A stretch of 64,000 nt of DNA from Talpa occidentalis (GCF_014898055.3 NW_023603184.1:30916808-30980807); one strand, 5' to 3'. Counted from the stretch's first letter, positions 1 through 11,849 are shown. Program-made: numbers and translations. Notes: generated by a model from the sequence alone, not told the origin.

Positions 1-140
1 ACCTGGGCTGCCCTGCATTCGCCAAACCTCTCTGAGCCCCACTGTTCTCATCTGTTAAAGGGCAATGAGGTAATTCGGTGTCATGAGGTATGGAAAACCC
101 AGTTTGGTACTTAGCTCAATAGCTGCTATTAGTATGCGTT
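1..140 (+). repeat. MIR SINE remnant, cut by the window edge
   Basis: The stretch follows the 3' half of the ancient mammalian MIR element. It has a pyrimidine-rich 'cctctctgagccccactgttctcatctgttaaa' type core and ends near 'tggtacttagctcaatagctgctatta', which matches the MIR/L2-like tail. It is diverged, as expected for an element older than placental radiation. The left end is missing because the window begins inside it. Recognition is by eye. Confidence 0.6.
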
Positions 141-675
141 AGTACTGGTGCAAACATGGTGCTAAATCCACCTAATTACCTTGTTATCCATATCTTCCAA
201 GGTAATAAAAAGAAATACTTAGCCAAATGCTTTGCTGCAGGCAACAGACTTGCTCTCCTATATCTCCACAATCTACCAGCCCAGAGAGCAGTGGAAGAAA
301 GAAGTGAGTGAGTCTGTTCTTTGCAGCTAATTCCTTGACACCCCTCACTAAGTCTAGGGATCACTGTCTCCTTCCAGCGGCTCACAAAGGTGATGCCTTT
401 GATTAGAGGACAGGAAATGATACTGAGCCATGGGGAATAGTCCTGAAGTCCATAGGAAAAGGCCTTCACCCCCTTCTTCTTCCTGAGGCTTGGAAGACAG
501 GTCCCATTCTCAGCCTCCTTCCGTTCCTGCTCTTCTCGATAAAATCCTGGATGCTGAAAATTCTCCATCTGCCTTTAAAGCTGGCTTCTATCATCCTTAT
601 TAAAGAAAACCCCACTCAGCTGGGTCCTCAGCTACTTAGTGACAATTGTCCAATTTCCAGCCTCACTTCCTTTTA

Positions 676-954
676 TCGCGGAATTGCCTGAGCAGGTGGT
701 CCTGCGCGGCTCCTGCGCCTCGCGGGGTAATGCCTGGCTTTGTGCTCTGTCTGGCAGGAGCGGCCATGAGATGCTGCTGCCGAGGACTCCAGGGACTAAG
801 TCTGCCAGTCCGGGATTTCTCTTTGGGGTGATTCTGAGAGAGGTCCTAGTCCCTTCCCAAAATGCGGAGGTCAGAAGTAGCAAGGCCGGCCAGACCGCGT
901 CAGGGAGAGAGGGGTGCCACCGAGTCCTGGAGAACACCTGGTTTCCTGATCCAG
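676..954 (+). promoter_or_regulatory. Small CpG-rich patch ending in a splice-donor-like site
   Basis: By eye there are about 15 CpG dinucleotides between 676 and 930, in DNA that is otherwise CpG-poor outside SINEs. The patch is GC-rich and is not part of a repeat I recognise. It is followed at 952-960 by CAG/GTAAAG, a strong match to a mammalian 5' splice site. This could be a small CpG-island promoter with a first exon of a non-coding or distant gene. An open frame of 116 codons (639-989) crosses it, but its product resembles no protein I know, so I do not call a CDS. The promoter reading is inference. Confidence 0.3.
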
Positions 955-959
955 GTAAA

Positions 960-3160
960 GATGCTTGTCTCCCTCTTCAGAGTCCCTGAGCCACTCCTCT
1001 CCCCTTCAGGGATGATTAGATCTTAACTCCTGTTGCCTCATTACCTCTGTGGAGAGACTGGTTTCCCAAATTGTGCTTTCACTTTTGGTCTCTGCTTTCT
1101 TTTTTCATTCCTGCCTCCCCTTTGGGCTAGCTCCCTTAGAAATAGCTTTTCAATTCAAGGGAATAAAAATGCTTCCTGGAGTGGGGGTTTTTCATAAAGC
1201 CTCCTTGGCTGCGGCAGAGTCCAGGATGTGGAAGGACAGTTTTTGAGGTGGTACAGAAAGATGGCCTAGAGCAGAGCAGGGGGAAAGTGGTAGAGATGAT
1301 GGAAACTAGAACAAAGCAGCTTCTCTTTCCATTTCTCCTTGACCCAAGGGTCTCTGTGCTGTGATCTGTGGTGGTGGGAGGACAGCAGGAGTGGAGCTGC
1401 TATCTTGGAGGTGACAAAAGTGGCCCTGGGAATGAGGGTGATGGGTGGCAAGATCGACATCGCTGAGGACATTGGGCTCAGTGAGTGCCATCTTCTGGAA
1501 TAGTCATCCGTTCCTTGTCTTATCAAGTTCGACCCACCTGCTAAGGCACGATGGAGAGGAAGCTGGCTTGGGGAGTCAGAATTACTAGACTCTGATAAAC
1601 TTAGAAATCTTGCCTTCTTGGTTCTCAATTTGCTCACCTATAAAATATAGGCATGAGAGATGGTGAATTCAAATAGACCTCTGCTTCTCACATGCTAGGA
1701 GCTCAGCTTTAGTCCTAGTCCTGTTTTCTCACATACACTAGGCTACAAATCTCCTGTATCTCTGGGTTTGGAGAACACTTGATATCTAAACCATCCCTGT
1801 GTTTGTGAGCATAGATGTGTATGCTAAGAGCAGTCCTGGCCTTAGACCTTGGGTTCCGATACAAGGACTTTTTTATGTTTATTTGAATAATATCTCACAT
1901 ACACAACGTGTTCCATACACGTTTGATGTTCCCTGGGGATGAAGCGTCAACCGACAGTGGCTGAGCACTTCTGCCATTCCAGGCCCTGACCTAGGTCCCA
2001 GGGATAAAGTGATTTAAAGCGCAGTTTTTTGACTGAGACCCTCCTAGTAGAGGCAGCAGGCATGTAAACAAGTGCGGCACGATGTGATATGTTTTACAGC
2101 ATATAGATACACAGAGTGAAATGGGCTCACTGAGTAGAGGCCTAGGTAAGATACAAGACAGGGTGAAATGCTTTCAAGTGAGTTTTGGAAGGTGATTCTT
2201 GTCGCTCCGTGAACATGTAGATGGAGGAATAGAGGCAAAGAGCAGGGTGCATATACATATGGAATAAGTGATGGCCATGAAGGTTAAAGCCTGGCTGAGA
2301 AGAGAGCTGAACTTTGTCCTGTGGATTCTAGAGAAGGGATTTAAGCAGTAGAACCACCTTCCCACTGCTCCCCCCCCACCCATTTTCAGTAAGGTCCTCT
2401 CATGGCGGGGCGGAAATGGACTGTGATTCAGTAAGACTGAGACAGGAAGATGGAAAGACACAATCTCATAAGTCCAGGCTTTATGATGAGACCCTATAGA
2501 AAGCAGAGCTGGTAGGACTGAACAGGGATAGAGAACAAAAATCAAGGGAGACTTAGGAGCAAGAATCTATACAATTCAATGACTTAATGTGTCCAGAGGT
2601 GAAGAAAGGAAGAAATTTGGGACAGTTCTAAAATATCCAACATTCCTGGCCCTCCCTGACCTAGGGCCTGGAAGAGTTCTTATTAGAAGCTATGTGTGAG
2701 AAGGAGGGTTGGTGGGGTTCCAGTGAGGCCATTTCTCTTTGCAACGCCGGTCTCAGTATGGTGCGGGTGCGTAGTAGACACTGAAAGATCAAGCTCCTGT
2801 CTCTTCTGTGCCTCCCTTGCTCACATCTTCGCAGCTCATCAGGTTCTACTGACCTGCAGGAGACAGGAAGAGATTGGGGAGAGAGCACAGGGGTCTCATG
2901 TTCCAAGAAGTCATTAGTTTCATTTCTCAATAACCAAATGCCTCTGACCCATGAAGGCCTATAGCCAATCTCCCTTCAAGGGCTCCCAAAGGGTCCGAGC
3001 TTGAGAGCACGATGCAGTTGAGTAGTGGGCTTCATTTTTTGTTGTTTGTTTGTTTGGCTTTTTTTTTTTCTTTTTGGACTAAAAGCAATTTCCATTTTAT
3101 GCCTTTTGTCTCTTCATCCAAGCAAATGCCGGTGGGATCTGGCAACCTGAGTTCAATAGC
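960..3160. other. Unique DNA, no gene seen
   Basis: I see no exon-like coding frame, RNA gene or clear young repeat here. There is a short run of C (about 2371-2380) and a T-rich tract (about 3040-3070). The open frames on either strand are short, low in conserved features and typical of chance. Confidence 0.5.
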
Positions 3161-3169
3161 CAGTCCTTT

Positions 3170-3580
3170 TGGTCTTTCAAAGGCTATGAATGTAATAAGA
3201 GCACTCAACCCTTCTGAAGATATGCAAATCCGTGCATTTAAAAGATTTACATTCATCCTTCACAGGCCCTGAAATATAAATATGAAATACCCAGAACCTT
3301 GTCACTTCAGTAATAATTAAGCTGATGGCCTATTATGTTCGATTGCAAATCAATATAGTATCTTTTGGTGCCACTTGAGTTCTTGAGGGTTGGCGCGGGG
3401 CCAGCTCCAGTTATACAATTGAATTGCTGCAGCTGCCTGGGAAACTTCGCTGCGTTCCCATTCAGGAAGAATAGGCGGGTAACAATGGTGACCAGCCTCC
3501 CTGCAGTAATTGTGTACGAGGACACATTTCCAATGGGGTTTTTGTTCAGCAGGTGCTGTTATTTTAGTTTAATTTGAATT
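3170..3580. promoter_or_regulatory. Candidate conserved non-coding element (enhancer-like)
   Basis: This repeat-free block is rich in consensus transcription-factor sites: an octamer ATGCAAAT (3222-3229), a homeodomain core TAATTAA (3314-3320), ATTGCAAAT (3342-3350), an E-box CAGCTG (3430-3435), a SOX-type AACAATGG (3481-3488) and a second E-box CAGGTG (3550-3555). Neighbouring DNA has far fewer such sites. Developmental enhancers often look like this, but single motifs are common by chance and I cannot test conservation here. The enhancer role is inference. Confidence 0.35.
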
Positions 3581-3639
3581 CTGAAATATGGAGGAGAGAA
3601 GGAGACTAATCTTAACAGCATCTAACCTACAGCTGTTCG

Positions 3640-5600
3640 AAAGAGGCCAGCAAACAGCATATGTTGCTTAGATGGAAATCATAATTGCTCATTCTCCCTG
3701 GGCTGTTGGCCCACCAACGTGGAGCCTCTGAAATTAGCCGGCATTTTTTCGGCATTTTCCTCAGTGGCGAGGCCTCTGTGGAGCTCAGAAAGAACCCTTC
3801 TAGAGCGGCTCTCCTCCCTGGAGCATTTTGCTGTGGCTGCGTCTCCTCCTTCTTCTCCCTCCTGCCTTCTCCTTGGTCGGCTGAGATGATTTCCAGACAC
3901 TCCACAAGACGTGTCCTGCGTGGGTTGGCTTCCCTCATTGGAGGCCACCCTGGGTACCCATTTAAATAGAGGTGCTGAAGAGGGCTGGTGGTGACCCCAC
4001 TGCTAGGCAGCCTCTGAGGGAGAATGACCTTTGCCCCAAGGTCAGAGCTGGGAGGCTAGAAAACCTGGAGGGCAAGGGGCTGTGCAGACATGCTAATGGC
4101 ACCAAGGAATAACATCTGCAGGGCGTGTTCCCATCCACAAAACACTAACAAGCTGTATTTACACCCCACGAGACTGGCTGGGGGGGTGATACCAGTATCC
4201 CCCTTCATAGAGAGCCACTGAGGCACAGAGCTTCACAAGACAGATCCAGCCACCGGGTATGTGTCTTGGGACTGACAAGTGCGTGTCCTTTTCTTACAAC
4301 AGCTGCCTCCCTTATTTTGATCCAGCGGCTTCCTTCAGCTCCCTGGTTGGCAAGAAGTTCTGAGAGACTGACTTCCTCTCTAAATCTGTGGAAAGGAGCA
4401 CAAGGTCAAGACTAGACTTTGCATTGGAAAGTGATGTTTATATAAGAAATGGGCTAGGAAAGGTCAGAGGTTGGCATCCAACCCAAAGTCTCACTTCCTC
4501 TCATTCCTCCCTGCTGCCCTCGCTCCCTTCCATTCTCTTTTCTCTTCTCCCCTTCCTCTCTCCTTTTGCATTTACTGAGCCCCTACCATGGGGCAGGCAT
4601 TGGCCAAGGTGCTATGGGGGCTGCAAATATGAACAAATGAAGTCCCTCATTCTCCACAAACTTAGTCTGGGAGAGGATAAAACCTTGCAAAGTAGTAAAA
4701 AAGCTTGACAGTTGCGCTAAGAATGCCAAAGTGCTAGCATCCTGGCAGAGAGGTAGTCACGGTGGGGGTGGGGTGGTAGTGGGGGGAGAATTGGGGGTGA
4801 CTGCTGAGAGAGACCATGAAAGATATGCAGAATCTTGCAGGTGAAGAGGACAGGCATTGCAGACTTGGCCAGAGTCGCGGGTCACCCATCACACATAGCA
4901 ATCTATTGTCAGGAATGAGGGGGTTGGGGGCTTGAGCAGCTAGGTCCTGTCTAGAAACATCATATTTGTGGTTGGCAGGGCTGAGGTGAACCTGAGGTGG
5001 GCGGTGTTTGTGAAGAGGAGGGTGTGTCTAAAGGGATCTGGCCCAGGTGACTCTATTCCATCTTCCTGACCTGGGAGGGCAGGCTTTTGAGCTCATCCTG
5101 ATTGCGGCTGGCATGCACTTCAGCTCCAACACTGCTGCTGCTAGATGTGCAGGCTGCTCTGAGCTTCAGGATCTGGGGCTCAGCTCAGAGGGTTCTGCTC
5201 TCTGTCAGGGATCTACTATCCTCCCATTTTTGTCACAGGCTGTCACTTCTTCAGCCTAACATTCATACTTACCTTGTCCTGGATCTGGAATGTTCCTGGC
5301 AAAGAGGTGTAGAGTGATTCCCAGCCATACCAGGGTCAGGCTTGGCGGCCAGTGCTACACGTCTTGCGAACCTGCTCCGGATGCCAGTGGTTAAGGAACA
5401 ATGGCTGAGGATGTGGCTGCAGAATCATGCATGCATCTCTGGATGGAGAACAGATCGAGAGTGGAAGTAGAAACCTTGAAGTCAGCTTATCTCAGGCTAG
5501 AGCTCAATGCTGTCACTTCTGGTTTTGTAACGCTCACCTCATTGTTTAATCTTCAAATAGAAGATGATGATTTCTAATTGACTGAGTTATTGTGATATTT
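3640..5600. other. Unique DNA with a polypyrimidine tract and a possible MIR scrap
   Basis: No gene is supported. Between 4492 and 4568 the plus strand is almost entirely C and T, a simple polypyrimidine tract. Around 4190-4255 there is a weak antisense MIR-like piece ('ccactgaggcacagagcttcacaag'-like). The rest appears unique. Confidence 0.45.
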
Positions 5601-5615
5601 AAATTTATGGATGCA

Positions 5616-5901
5616 GGGCCTCCTTGGTGGCACAAGGGTGAGTTCAGTCTCAGCACTATGAAGCTATCCACAGCCACCGCAGCACGAGTTCGATCCCCGG
5701 CTAGGGAGGTGACCCACATGGCATAGCAGACCTCCCCTGTCTCACCCGCTGCTCCCCTCAGCAGTGTATATCAGTGGATCTGCCTGCTCTGCTCCCCACT
5801 CTGTCTCTGGTGACTGCTCTCACCCTCCTGCACCTCTGGTCTCCACCCCAGCTCTTGTATGTATAAATAAATAAATCTTTAAAATGAAAAATAAAAAAAA
5901 T
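5616..5901 (+). mobile_element. tRNA-derived SINE, type A, with target duplication
   Basis: The copy begins GGGCCTCCTTGGTGGCAC, carries a pol III B-box-like GTTCGATCC at about 5690, has the C/T-rich body and ends in TAAATAAATAAATCTTT followed by an A-rich tail. Flanking repeats AAATTTATGGATGCA (5601-5615) and AAATTCATGGATGCA (5902-5916) match at 14 of 15 positions and mark the insertion by L1-type target-primed reverse transcription. SINEs of this kind encode no protein and borrow L1 enzymes. Confidence 0.88.
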
Positions 5902-6096
5902 AAATTCATGGATGCATTGAAAATATTTATACCATGCTTGGCACTCAGAGGCCGCAATGTTTTAGGTTGATGGTCCATTGAGCTCTCACCTCATCTGTTC
6001 TCACCCACTGCCCTGGCCCCTTCAGCGTTATGGTCAGCTCTCAAGGTCAGTTTTAAAGTTTGTCTTTGACTCTTTAGCTTTGCTATCTTGCACCTA

Positions 6097-6232
6097 TTAT
6101 GACACCATCCATTACTTATGTTTCTCCTTCTGGCTTATTTCACTGAGCACCATCCCTTCCAGCTCCATCCATGTTGCAGCAAATAGAGTGAGTCTATCTT
6201 TTCTGATCACTGAGTGGTATTCCATTGTCTCC
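6097..6232 (-). mobile_element. Old L1 ORF2 3'-end fragment
   Basis: Read on the minus strand, the piece corresponds to the C-terminal part of L1 ORF2, which is recognisable by the plus-strand text 'ctccatccatgttgcagcaaat' and 'gtattccattgt'. It is more diverged than the other L1 pieces in the window. It stops where the neighbouring SINE has inserted. It cannot encode a working product. Confidence 0.6.
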
Positions 6233-6241
6233 ACCTTATCT

Positions 6242-6513
6242 TTTTTTTTAAGATTTATTTATTTATGCATACAGGAGCTGGGATACAGGCCAGAGATGCA
6301 GGGGGTTGAGAGGACTCACTAGAGACAGAGTGGGAAACACAACAGGCAGACTGACTGAAACACACTGCTGAGGGGAGCAGTGGGCGAGACAGGAGAGGTT
6401 TGCCACACCATGTGGGTTTCTCCCCAGCCAGCTGGGGATCGAACTCGTGCTGCAGAGGCTGCGGATTTCTTCATAGTGCGGTGCTTAACCCCTTGCGCCA
6501 CCAGGGAGGCCCT
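6242..6513 (-). mobile_element. tRNA-derived SINE, type A, antisense
   Basis: The copy reads from a poly-T plus AAGATTTATTTATTTATGC tail (left) to the tRNA-like head CCAGGGAGGCCC (right). The antisense B-box GGATCGAAC is at about 6436. The flanks TGTCTCCACCTTATC and TGTCTCACCTAGTC look like an imperfect target duplication. The insertion lies beside an older L1 fragment. Confidence 0.87.
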
Positions 6514-7040
6514 GTCTCACCTAGTCTTAATGGACAGCAGGGGCAAAAAAAATCTCCCCCTTATAATACTGATGATGCTAATAAATAATTATTGAACATG
6601 CATGAAATTGCCTAGAGCCTGGAGTCTGCCATATGGAATTTCACTAGATATTAAATATGTTCAAATGTGAAACCCCCTTGTGGGTTAAGAAAACGGTGCT
6701 GTTCTTCTTGATTCTTTATTTGTGGAACAAGGAAGGGCCTCACGGAGGAAGGAAGCAGACTGCTGCTTTGTAACCTCTGCAGTATAGCCCAAGGGCAGGG
6801 TTACATACACTATTCCATGTCATTTACCACTGCGCCTCGTGATGTAGCACCATGCCTAAGCAGAGCAAGTACAAGCATAACAAGTATACAAGTAGTGAGT
6901 TTGCTTAATGAATAAGTTTGCTTAGTGAGTATTTGTTGAATGCAGGGCAAATGAACAGTGCCAGACTACATGAATAAGCGACCATGAGCGCCGAGAAGGA
7001 ACTCTCCCAGAGGGAAGTGATGACTGGCTCTCAGCCTTCG

Positions 7041-7805
7041 GTTAGGAAAGGAAGGAAAGAAATAAACCCAGCTCTGAGGTGGGGGCAGTTGCTGAGGGCT
7101 GCCTTGATTGCAGAGCTCTGGAGCTCCCTTTGAAAAGTGAAGAGAAGTTGCTATGGAACAACTCAGCTTCTCTGCCGTTATGCCTTTACTTTAAGCAGCC
7201 AGACAGTCCTGGGACATGTGTGGGTGGGAATTTATTTTGGCAGCTCCATGGAGGAAGGGAAGCCAAGAGCCTGAGGCTATGTAGTGAAACACTGCATGCT
7301 CATCTCAATCTAGCCAGATAATCCAGCAAGCATTTGAATCTCAGAAAAGGGTAATCCGGGATCAAGCAGCTTCTGTGAGAGGCTCATTCTCAGTGTGGCT
7401 CAGTGACAAAGGAAGGTAGAAGTGAAGTCTGGGGAAGAAGTGATTTGTCCATGCAGGCAAGATCAGACCTGAAGCCCGGCCCCGGGGAGGATGGTCCCCT
7501 GACCTGCCCGTGGCTGAGGTCTGAGGTGGGAGTAATAGTAGTGGGGAAGTAGAACTAGCAGTAGCAGTAACAGCAGTGGTAATAGTAGTTCTGTTCCACA
7601 GTATAATTTCCCAAAAAGAGAAGGTTCCATGTTTCCTCCCCTACCTACTGACGGAGGGCAGAGCCTGAATGATGAGTAGGCTATGGCAAGAAGACTTGGA
7701 GGAGGCACGTGGAGCAGAGACTTGTGAGGAAGAGTGGCGTGTTTGCTTCTCGGCTTTGCACTTGCACCAGGGACTTGAGGGATGTGGAAGGAGATACATG
7801 GAGTC
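7041..7805. other. Unique DNA with an irregular trinucleotide tract
   Basis: No gene is supported. From about 7530 to 7590 the plus strand is built of degenerate GTA/GCA triplets (AGTAGT, GCAGTAGCAGTAACAGCAG). This gives a run of leucines in a minus-strand frame and is a low-complexity tract, not evidence of coding. An L2-like tail may lie at about 6850-6960. Confidence 0.4.
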
Positions 7806-7809
7806 AAGA

Positions 7810-8272
7810 TGTTAGGGGGAAAGGATGTCCTGAGCTAATTCCATACAGGTTTGTGGACTCCACCCCCACTCCAGACCAAAGCCATCAAGATACTGGGAAA
7901 GACAAATCCCATCACCACCAAGGGAAAGTCGCTGGGACCTGAGGGTGGGATTAAAAAACCAGGTTTGGTATAAAAACCAGACACGTGGGCCTTGGGTCTT
8001 GCTCTTAGCCTCATAGCTGTTGGCTCTTCACCAGCTCTCAGGGTGCCATTGGGGTTCCAGGTCAGCAGAAGGGGTAGGACACATTCATGAGTTTATTTCC
8101 CTCTTTTTCTCCCTGAGTAATTCATTTCTTCATTTTCCCTTTCTTTTGAAAATAAACCTTTTATTAACCTTTTGTGTGTGCCTGCAGTTGAGTGTTAATA
8201 AGTCCCTTTTAAGTGCACAGGTGAGGACCCAAAGTCAGGCAACCCATTTTATATTGGGGTTGCTCTGAAACA
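7810..8272 (+). mobile_element. Solo LTR of an endogenous retrovirus, class I type
   Basis: The element starts TGTTAGGGGG and ends GCTCTGAAACA, the TG...CA ends of a retroviral LTR. It has a TATA box (GTATAAAAA, about 7969) in a plausible U3 and an AATAAA signal (about 8151) before a U5-like end. The 4-bp repeats AAGA at 7806-7809 and 8273-8276 fit a gammaretrovirus-like integration. No gag, pol or env is next to it, so it is a solo LTR left by recombination. A clearly related copy lies in the opposite orientation at 58183-58655, and the two share most of their length. The family name is unknown to me. Confidence 0.75.
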
Positions 8273-8604
8273 AAGATATTTAGAAACACTTGGAAGAGAC
8301 CCAGGTGACAATGGCAGCCTTTCACTTGATTTGTACTTTAATTTTGTTCCTTTCATCCCACACTTGCTTGACCCATTCTGTCCCTTTCCTATGGTTCCCC
8401 TCCTGAATATGCCTTGGACTTGTGGCAAGTTTTCAGGCCTTAGCAGCCCTGCTTTAGGCCAACCCTGTTTGGCGGCTGGGCATTTACCCATGAGGGGATG
8501 AGTAACTTTGGGTGTTTTATTGAAAAACTGTTATCCTTTTTTCTCTTTCTATGCACACAAATCCTAATGAAGTACTTTCACCCCAAGAGAATGCTTTCTC
8601 TTCT

Positions 8605-8874
8605 TTTTTTTTTTTTTTAAAGATTTATTTATTTATGCATACAAGAGCTGGGGTACAGGCCAGAGGTGAGGAGGGTGAGAGGATTCACCAGAGACAGAGC
8701 GGGGAATAGAACAGGCAGATTGATGGAAGTATACTGCAGAGGGGAGCAGCGGGTGAGACAGGAAAGGTCTGCTGCACCATGTGGGTTGCTCCCTGGCTGG
8801 GCGGGGATCGAACTCGTGCTACAAGGCTGCGGATTGCTTCATAGTGCGGTGCTTAACCACTTGGACCACCAGGG
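8605..8874 (-). mobile_element. tRNA-derived SINE, type A, antisense
   Basis: It runs from poly-T and AAAGATTTATTTATTTATGC on the left to the tRNA-like head ACCACCAGGGA on the right, with antisense B-box GGATCGAAC at about 8806. The flanks GAATGCTTTCTCTTC (from 8589) and GAATGTTTTTTCTTT (from 8875) form an imperfect target duplication, which suggests a moderately old insertion. Confidence 0.87.
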
Positions 8875-9040
8875 AATGTTTTTTCTTTATGCAGCAGATG
8901 GCAGAACCCACTTAGAGTGTGCAGGTGTGGGGATCCTCCTTCTGCACCCCAACAATGCTGTAACAGTGGTAGTGGCAATGACAGTCATGTAACGGTCCTT
9001 ATGGTAATGGCAGCATAGTAACTGCAGTGGTAAAGGAAAT

Positions 9041-9092
9041 GTGGAAATAACTGTGGTCACCATTTTGTGGAAATAACTGTGGTCACCATTTT
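9041..9092. repeat. Perfect 26-bp tandem duplication
   Basis: Two identical 26-bp units, each beginning GTGGAAATAACTG and ending CACCATTTT, lie head to tail at 9041-9066 and 9067-9092. The exact identity suggests a recent slippage or duplication event. No function is suggested. Confidence 0.9.
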
Positions 9093-9554
9093 GCCTCTGT
9101 GGTACATGGGCATTTGTACATATTGTGAGAAGAAAAACAAAAAGAGAAGACAGGTATGGCAGCCTCCAAGAAACTGGCCCTGCACTGCCACTTGCTCTGC
9201 AGGCCCTGCAGGATGGGGTCATGAAGATGTGGCTTCTGAGAGCAAGCTTCTACTCCAGGAACAAGCAGCCAGCTCAAATCGCTGGGTCACGCACCAAAGG
9301 CCTCATGGAAGTGGTAACCGTGACAGCTGAGAAGAAGCTCTTGGAGTGCAGGCACTCTGTTAATTGGTATCTTTCCCCATTAACCTCCCCAAGAGGTAGG
9401 TGCATCCCCACCTCTTCACAGTTGAAAAGCCATCAAATAATCTGTAATTTGGGTCAAGGTGGGTTTTCTGGATTACTATATATCCATATATATGAATATA
9501 TTTATGAATTCATAATTTATGAATTCATATATTTATATAAATCTATGTAAATTA

Positions 9555-9820
9555 GGGCCTTCCTGGTGGCACAGGGGTTAAAGTTTCAGTGCTATTAAGC
9601 TATCACCAGACACTGGGGTTTGATCCCAGGCCAGGGAGCTAACCCACATGGCACAGCAAACCTCTCCTGTCTCATCCAGAGCTCCTTTCAGCAGTGTATT
9701 TCAGTAGATCGACCTGTTCTGCTCCCCACTCTCTCTAGTGAATCCTCTCACCCCCTGCACCTCTGGCTTATACCCTAGTTCTTATATGCATAAACAAAGA
9801 AAAATCTTTTTTTAAAATCC
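9555..9820 (+). mobile_element. tRNA-derived SINE, type A, diverged
   Basis: It begins GGGCCTTCCTGGTGGCAC and ends with CATAAACAAAGAAAAATC and a T/A-rich tail. The B-box reads GTTTGATCC. The tail lacks the intact TAAATAAATAAATC, so the copy is older than most here. The flanks AAATCTATGTAAATT and AAATCCATATAATTC are a degraded target duplication. Confidence 0.82.
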
Positions 9821-9839
9821 ATATAATTCATCTTAGATA

Positions 9840-10420
9840 TCAGTTAACATTTCCTCTTATTCCCCTACCTGGTCCTCCCTGCTAACACATACAGAATTCC
9901 CTCTCCTCCATATACCTGGCACTCATCCCCTGTGTAGGTGGAGAACAAAGCTGCAGGTTTGTTGTCAAAGCATTCAGGCAAGTTAGCATCAGACTGACCC
10001 GGACCAAGACTCACATCTTCCTGCTCCAGACTCACTGGTCTCTTTACATCTCGCCTCCCATACTCGGGTTCATTTTTTCTTAATATTTAGAAAGCATGGT
10101 ATGTCCAAATTACATGTATTTTCTCCAGGATGATTTGTACTTTTATCGAGTGAGCAGAGAGTAATGTTAGCCTATGACATAAATCATCACAGCCCCAAGA
10201 TAAAGAGGATATTGTCACCGTGGGTTCAAAAATAAAAATTAGGCCATAGGATTAAAGGACATGGGTGTGATACAGAAATAGGAAATAACTGTATGTGTGA
10301 ATGAATCTATATAAATGTAAGTATATGTATAAGAAGTTATATATAATATAGCTAGGATATGTAATATCAAATAGAGCTAATGTCTTAACTTCTTGTTCAT
10401 TCAGTATGGGCTTGTGAGCA
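9840..10420. other. AT-rich unique DNA, no gene seen
   Basis: I see only unique sequence, becoming AT-rich with TATATA steps around 10280-10370. No coding frame, RNA gene or repeat is supported. Confidence 0.4.
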
Positions 10421-10429
10421 TGAAGTAAA

Positions 10430-10625
10430 AAGTCTGAACTTAAATCTTGATTCTTTCCCTTGTAAGGTGAGTGATTTTTGTATAGTCAGCCTCTCCCAAC
10501 ATTAACTTCTGTATTAGAAGACGGACAATGATACTTACTTTCTGGGTATTTACACATGACATGCCCCACAGTGGACATTCTTCCTGCCATGAGGATCAAA
10601 TAAAATCCTGCACAGTGTCAGGAAT
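10430..10625 (+). repeat. MIR SINE remnant
   Basis: The order of motifs follows MIR sense: a tRNA-like region, 'gtgatttttgtatagtcagcctctccc', an A-rich 'gacggacaatgatacttac' step, and 'gaggatcaaataaaatcctgcacagtg'. The copy is strongly diverged. Confidence 0.6.
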
Positions 10626-10639
10626 GCTTTTTGATTTTG

Positions 10640-11840
10640 AGCGACAAAAATATTTAACTCTAGTGATTTAAATACATAGAGAATTTTCTCATACAAAGAT
10701 ATCTGGAGCCAAGCAACTGCTGGTCAGCTATTCAACTCTGGATATGATAGATATTGTCTACACCATTCTTTTCTCTTTTCCTTTGTGGTTGCAGTAGGGT
10801 TGCTGCCACGCCGTCCACCACCTCTTCCATCTGGTCATCAGGGAAAAGAGTCAGAGAAAGAAGGAGCGTCTCTGTCCTTCTTGTCGTGGAATGAAAAGTT
10901 TTCCCAGGAAATTCATAACTGGTTCTGCTCATTTATCATGCCCAACTGTCAAATGGAACAGAAGGAGCTGGAAATGATCAGCTTACTATGTCTGCCAGCA
11001 AAAAAAAAAAACCTCCATACGACGATGTGGTTGTATTGGTGCTTAATCACTGTTCTCATTTCTCTTCTCTCTGAAGAATCCTCTGCATGTGCCAGGAAAA
11101 GAGGAAAAATGGTAGGGTTGTCTTGATGACTAAAAGTGAATTGAGCTGTTGGCCATTTCCTGGAGAGCTGACTTATTGTCGACTGGTACTGCACACACAG
11201 GAGACCCCACTGGTCTGGACATCAGGGTTACGTGGCGAGTATGGTGAGCACTGCCTTTGAAGATTAGCAAGATCAGACATCTCACCCGACCCTGTCCTCA
11301 CCCACCCACCCTGCTGGACTGCTGGATACTTCCATCTGGATCTCAGCCCTAATTACATTCAACATGTCTAGCAACAAATTGGCATTTGAGAACATCAAAT
11401 CACCTTCACTGCGGGATGACAGTCCATCAACAGCTGTGTTAACTGCCTCCTCGCCAAGGTTCCAATGTTCAGAATCAACTTCTTTGACTGTGAGGACTGG
11501 TTCAGGACTGCGCTGATGGCTGAGGGACAGTCAGGTAAGGAGGAGAGGAGTGAGCCCCAGGGGGACTCTCTCACATGAAGAGAGGTAGAGTGAAATGCAG
11601 GGTCCAAGATAAGGAGTATCATCTGGACTAAAGCAAACAGGCCCTGATCCCTCCTGTTCCTTCCCTGTCCTGCCCCCACTCCATCCTCCTTCAGGTCTCA
11701 ATGTCTCATGCACTTCAGCTCCTCTTTTTCTCCCTGCTCCCTATCACTAGGATGACAGCAGCCTCCCTTTGGACTCTGTGAGCACAGCCCCCCATTCAAG
11801 CAAGTAGAGTCTCATGGAGGAGAGCAGAGTCCTGGGTCTG
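10640..11840. other. Unique DNA, no gene seen
   Basis: Both strands carry open frames of 60-113 codons, which is what chance gives. The plus-strand frame at 10785-11126 crosses a run of A (about 10999-11011) and resembles no protein I know. No RNA gene or clear repeat is visible. Confidence 0.4.
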
Positions 11841-11849
11841 ACTGTCTCC

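Noticed and set aside
5616..5720. tRNA-gene-like sequence with B-box in SINE heads
   Set aside because: The heads keep pol III box-like motifs but do not form a complete cloverleaf by eye, and are linked to the SINE body and tail. They are not tRNA genes.
7810..8272. Possible provirus
   Set aside because: Only one LTR is present, with no recognisable gag, pol or env frames beside it, and a target duplication directly flanks the LTR, so it is solo.
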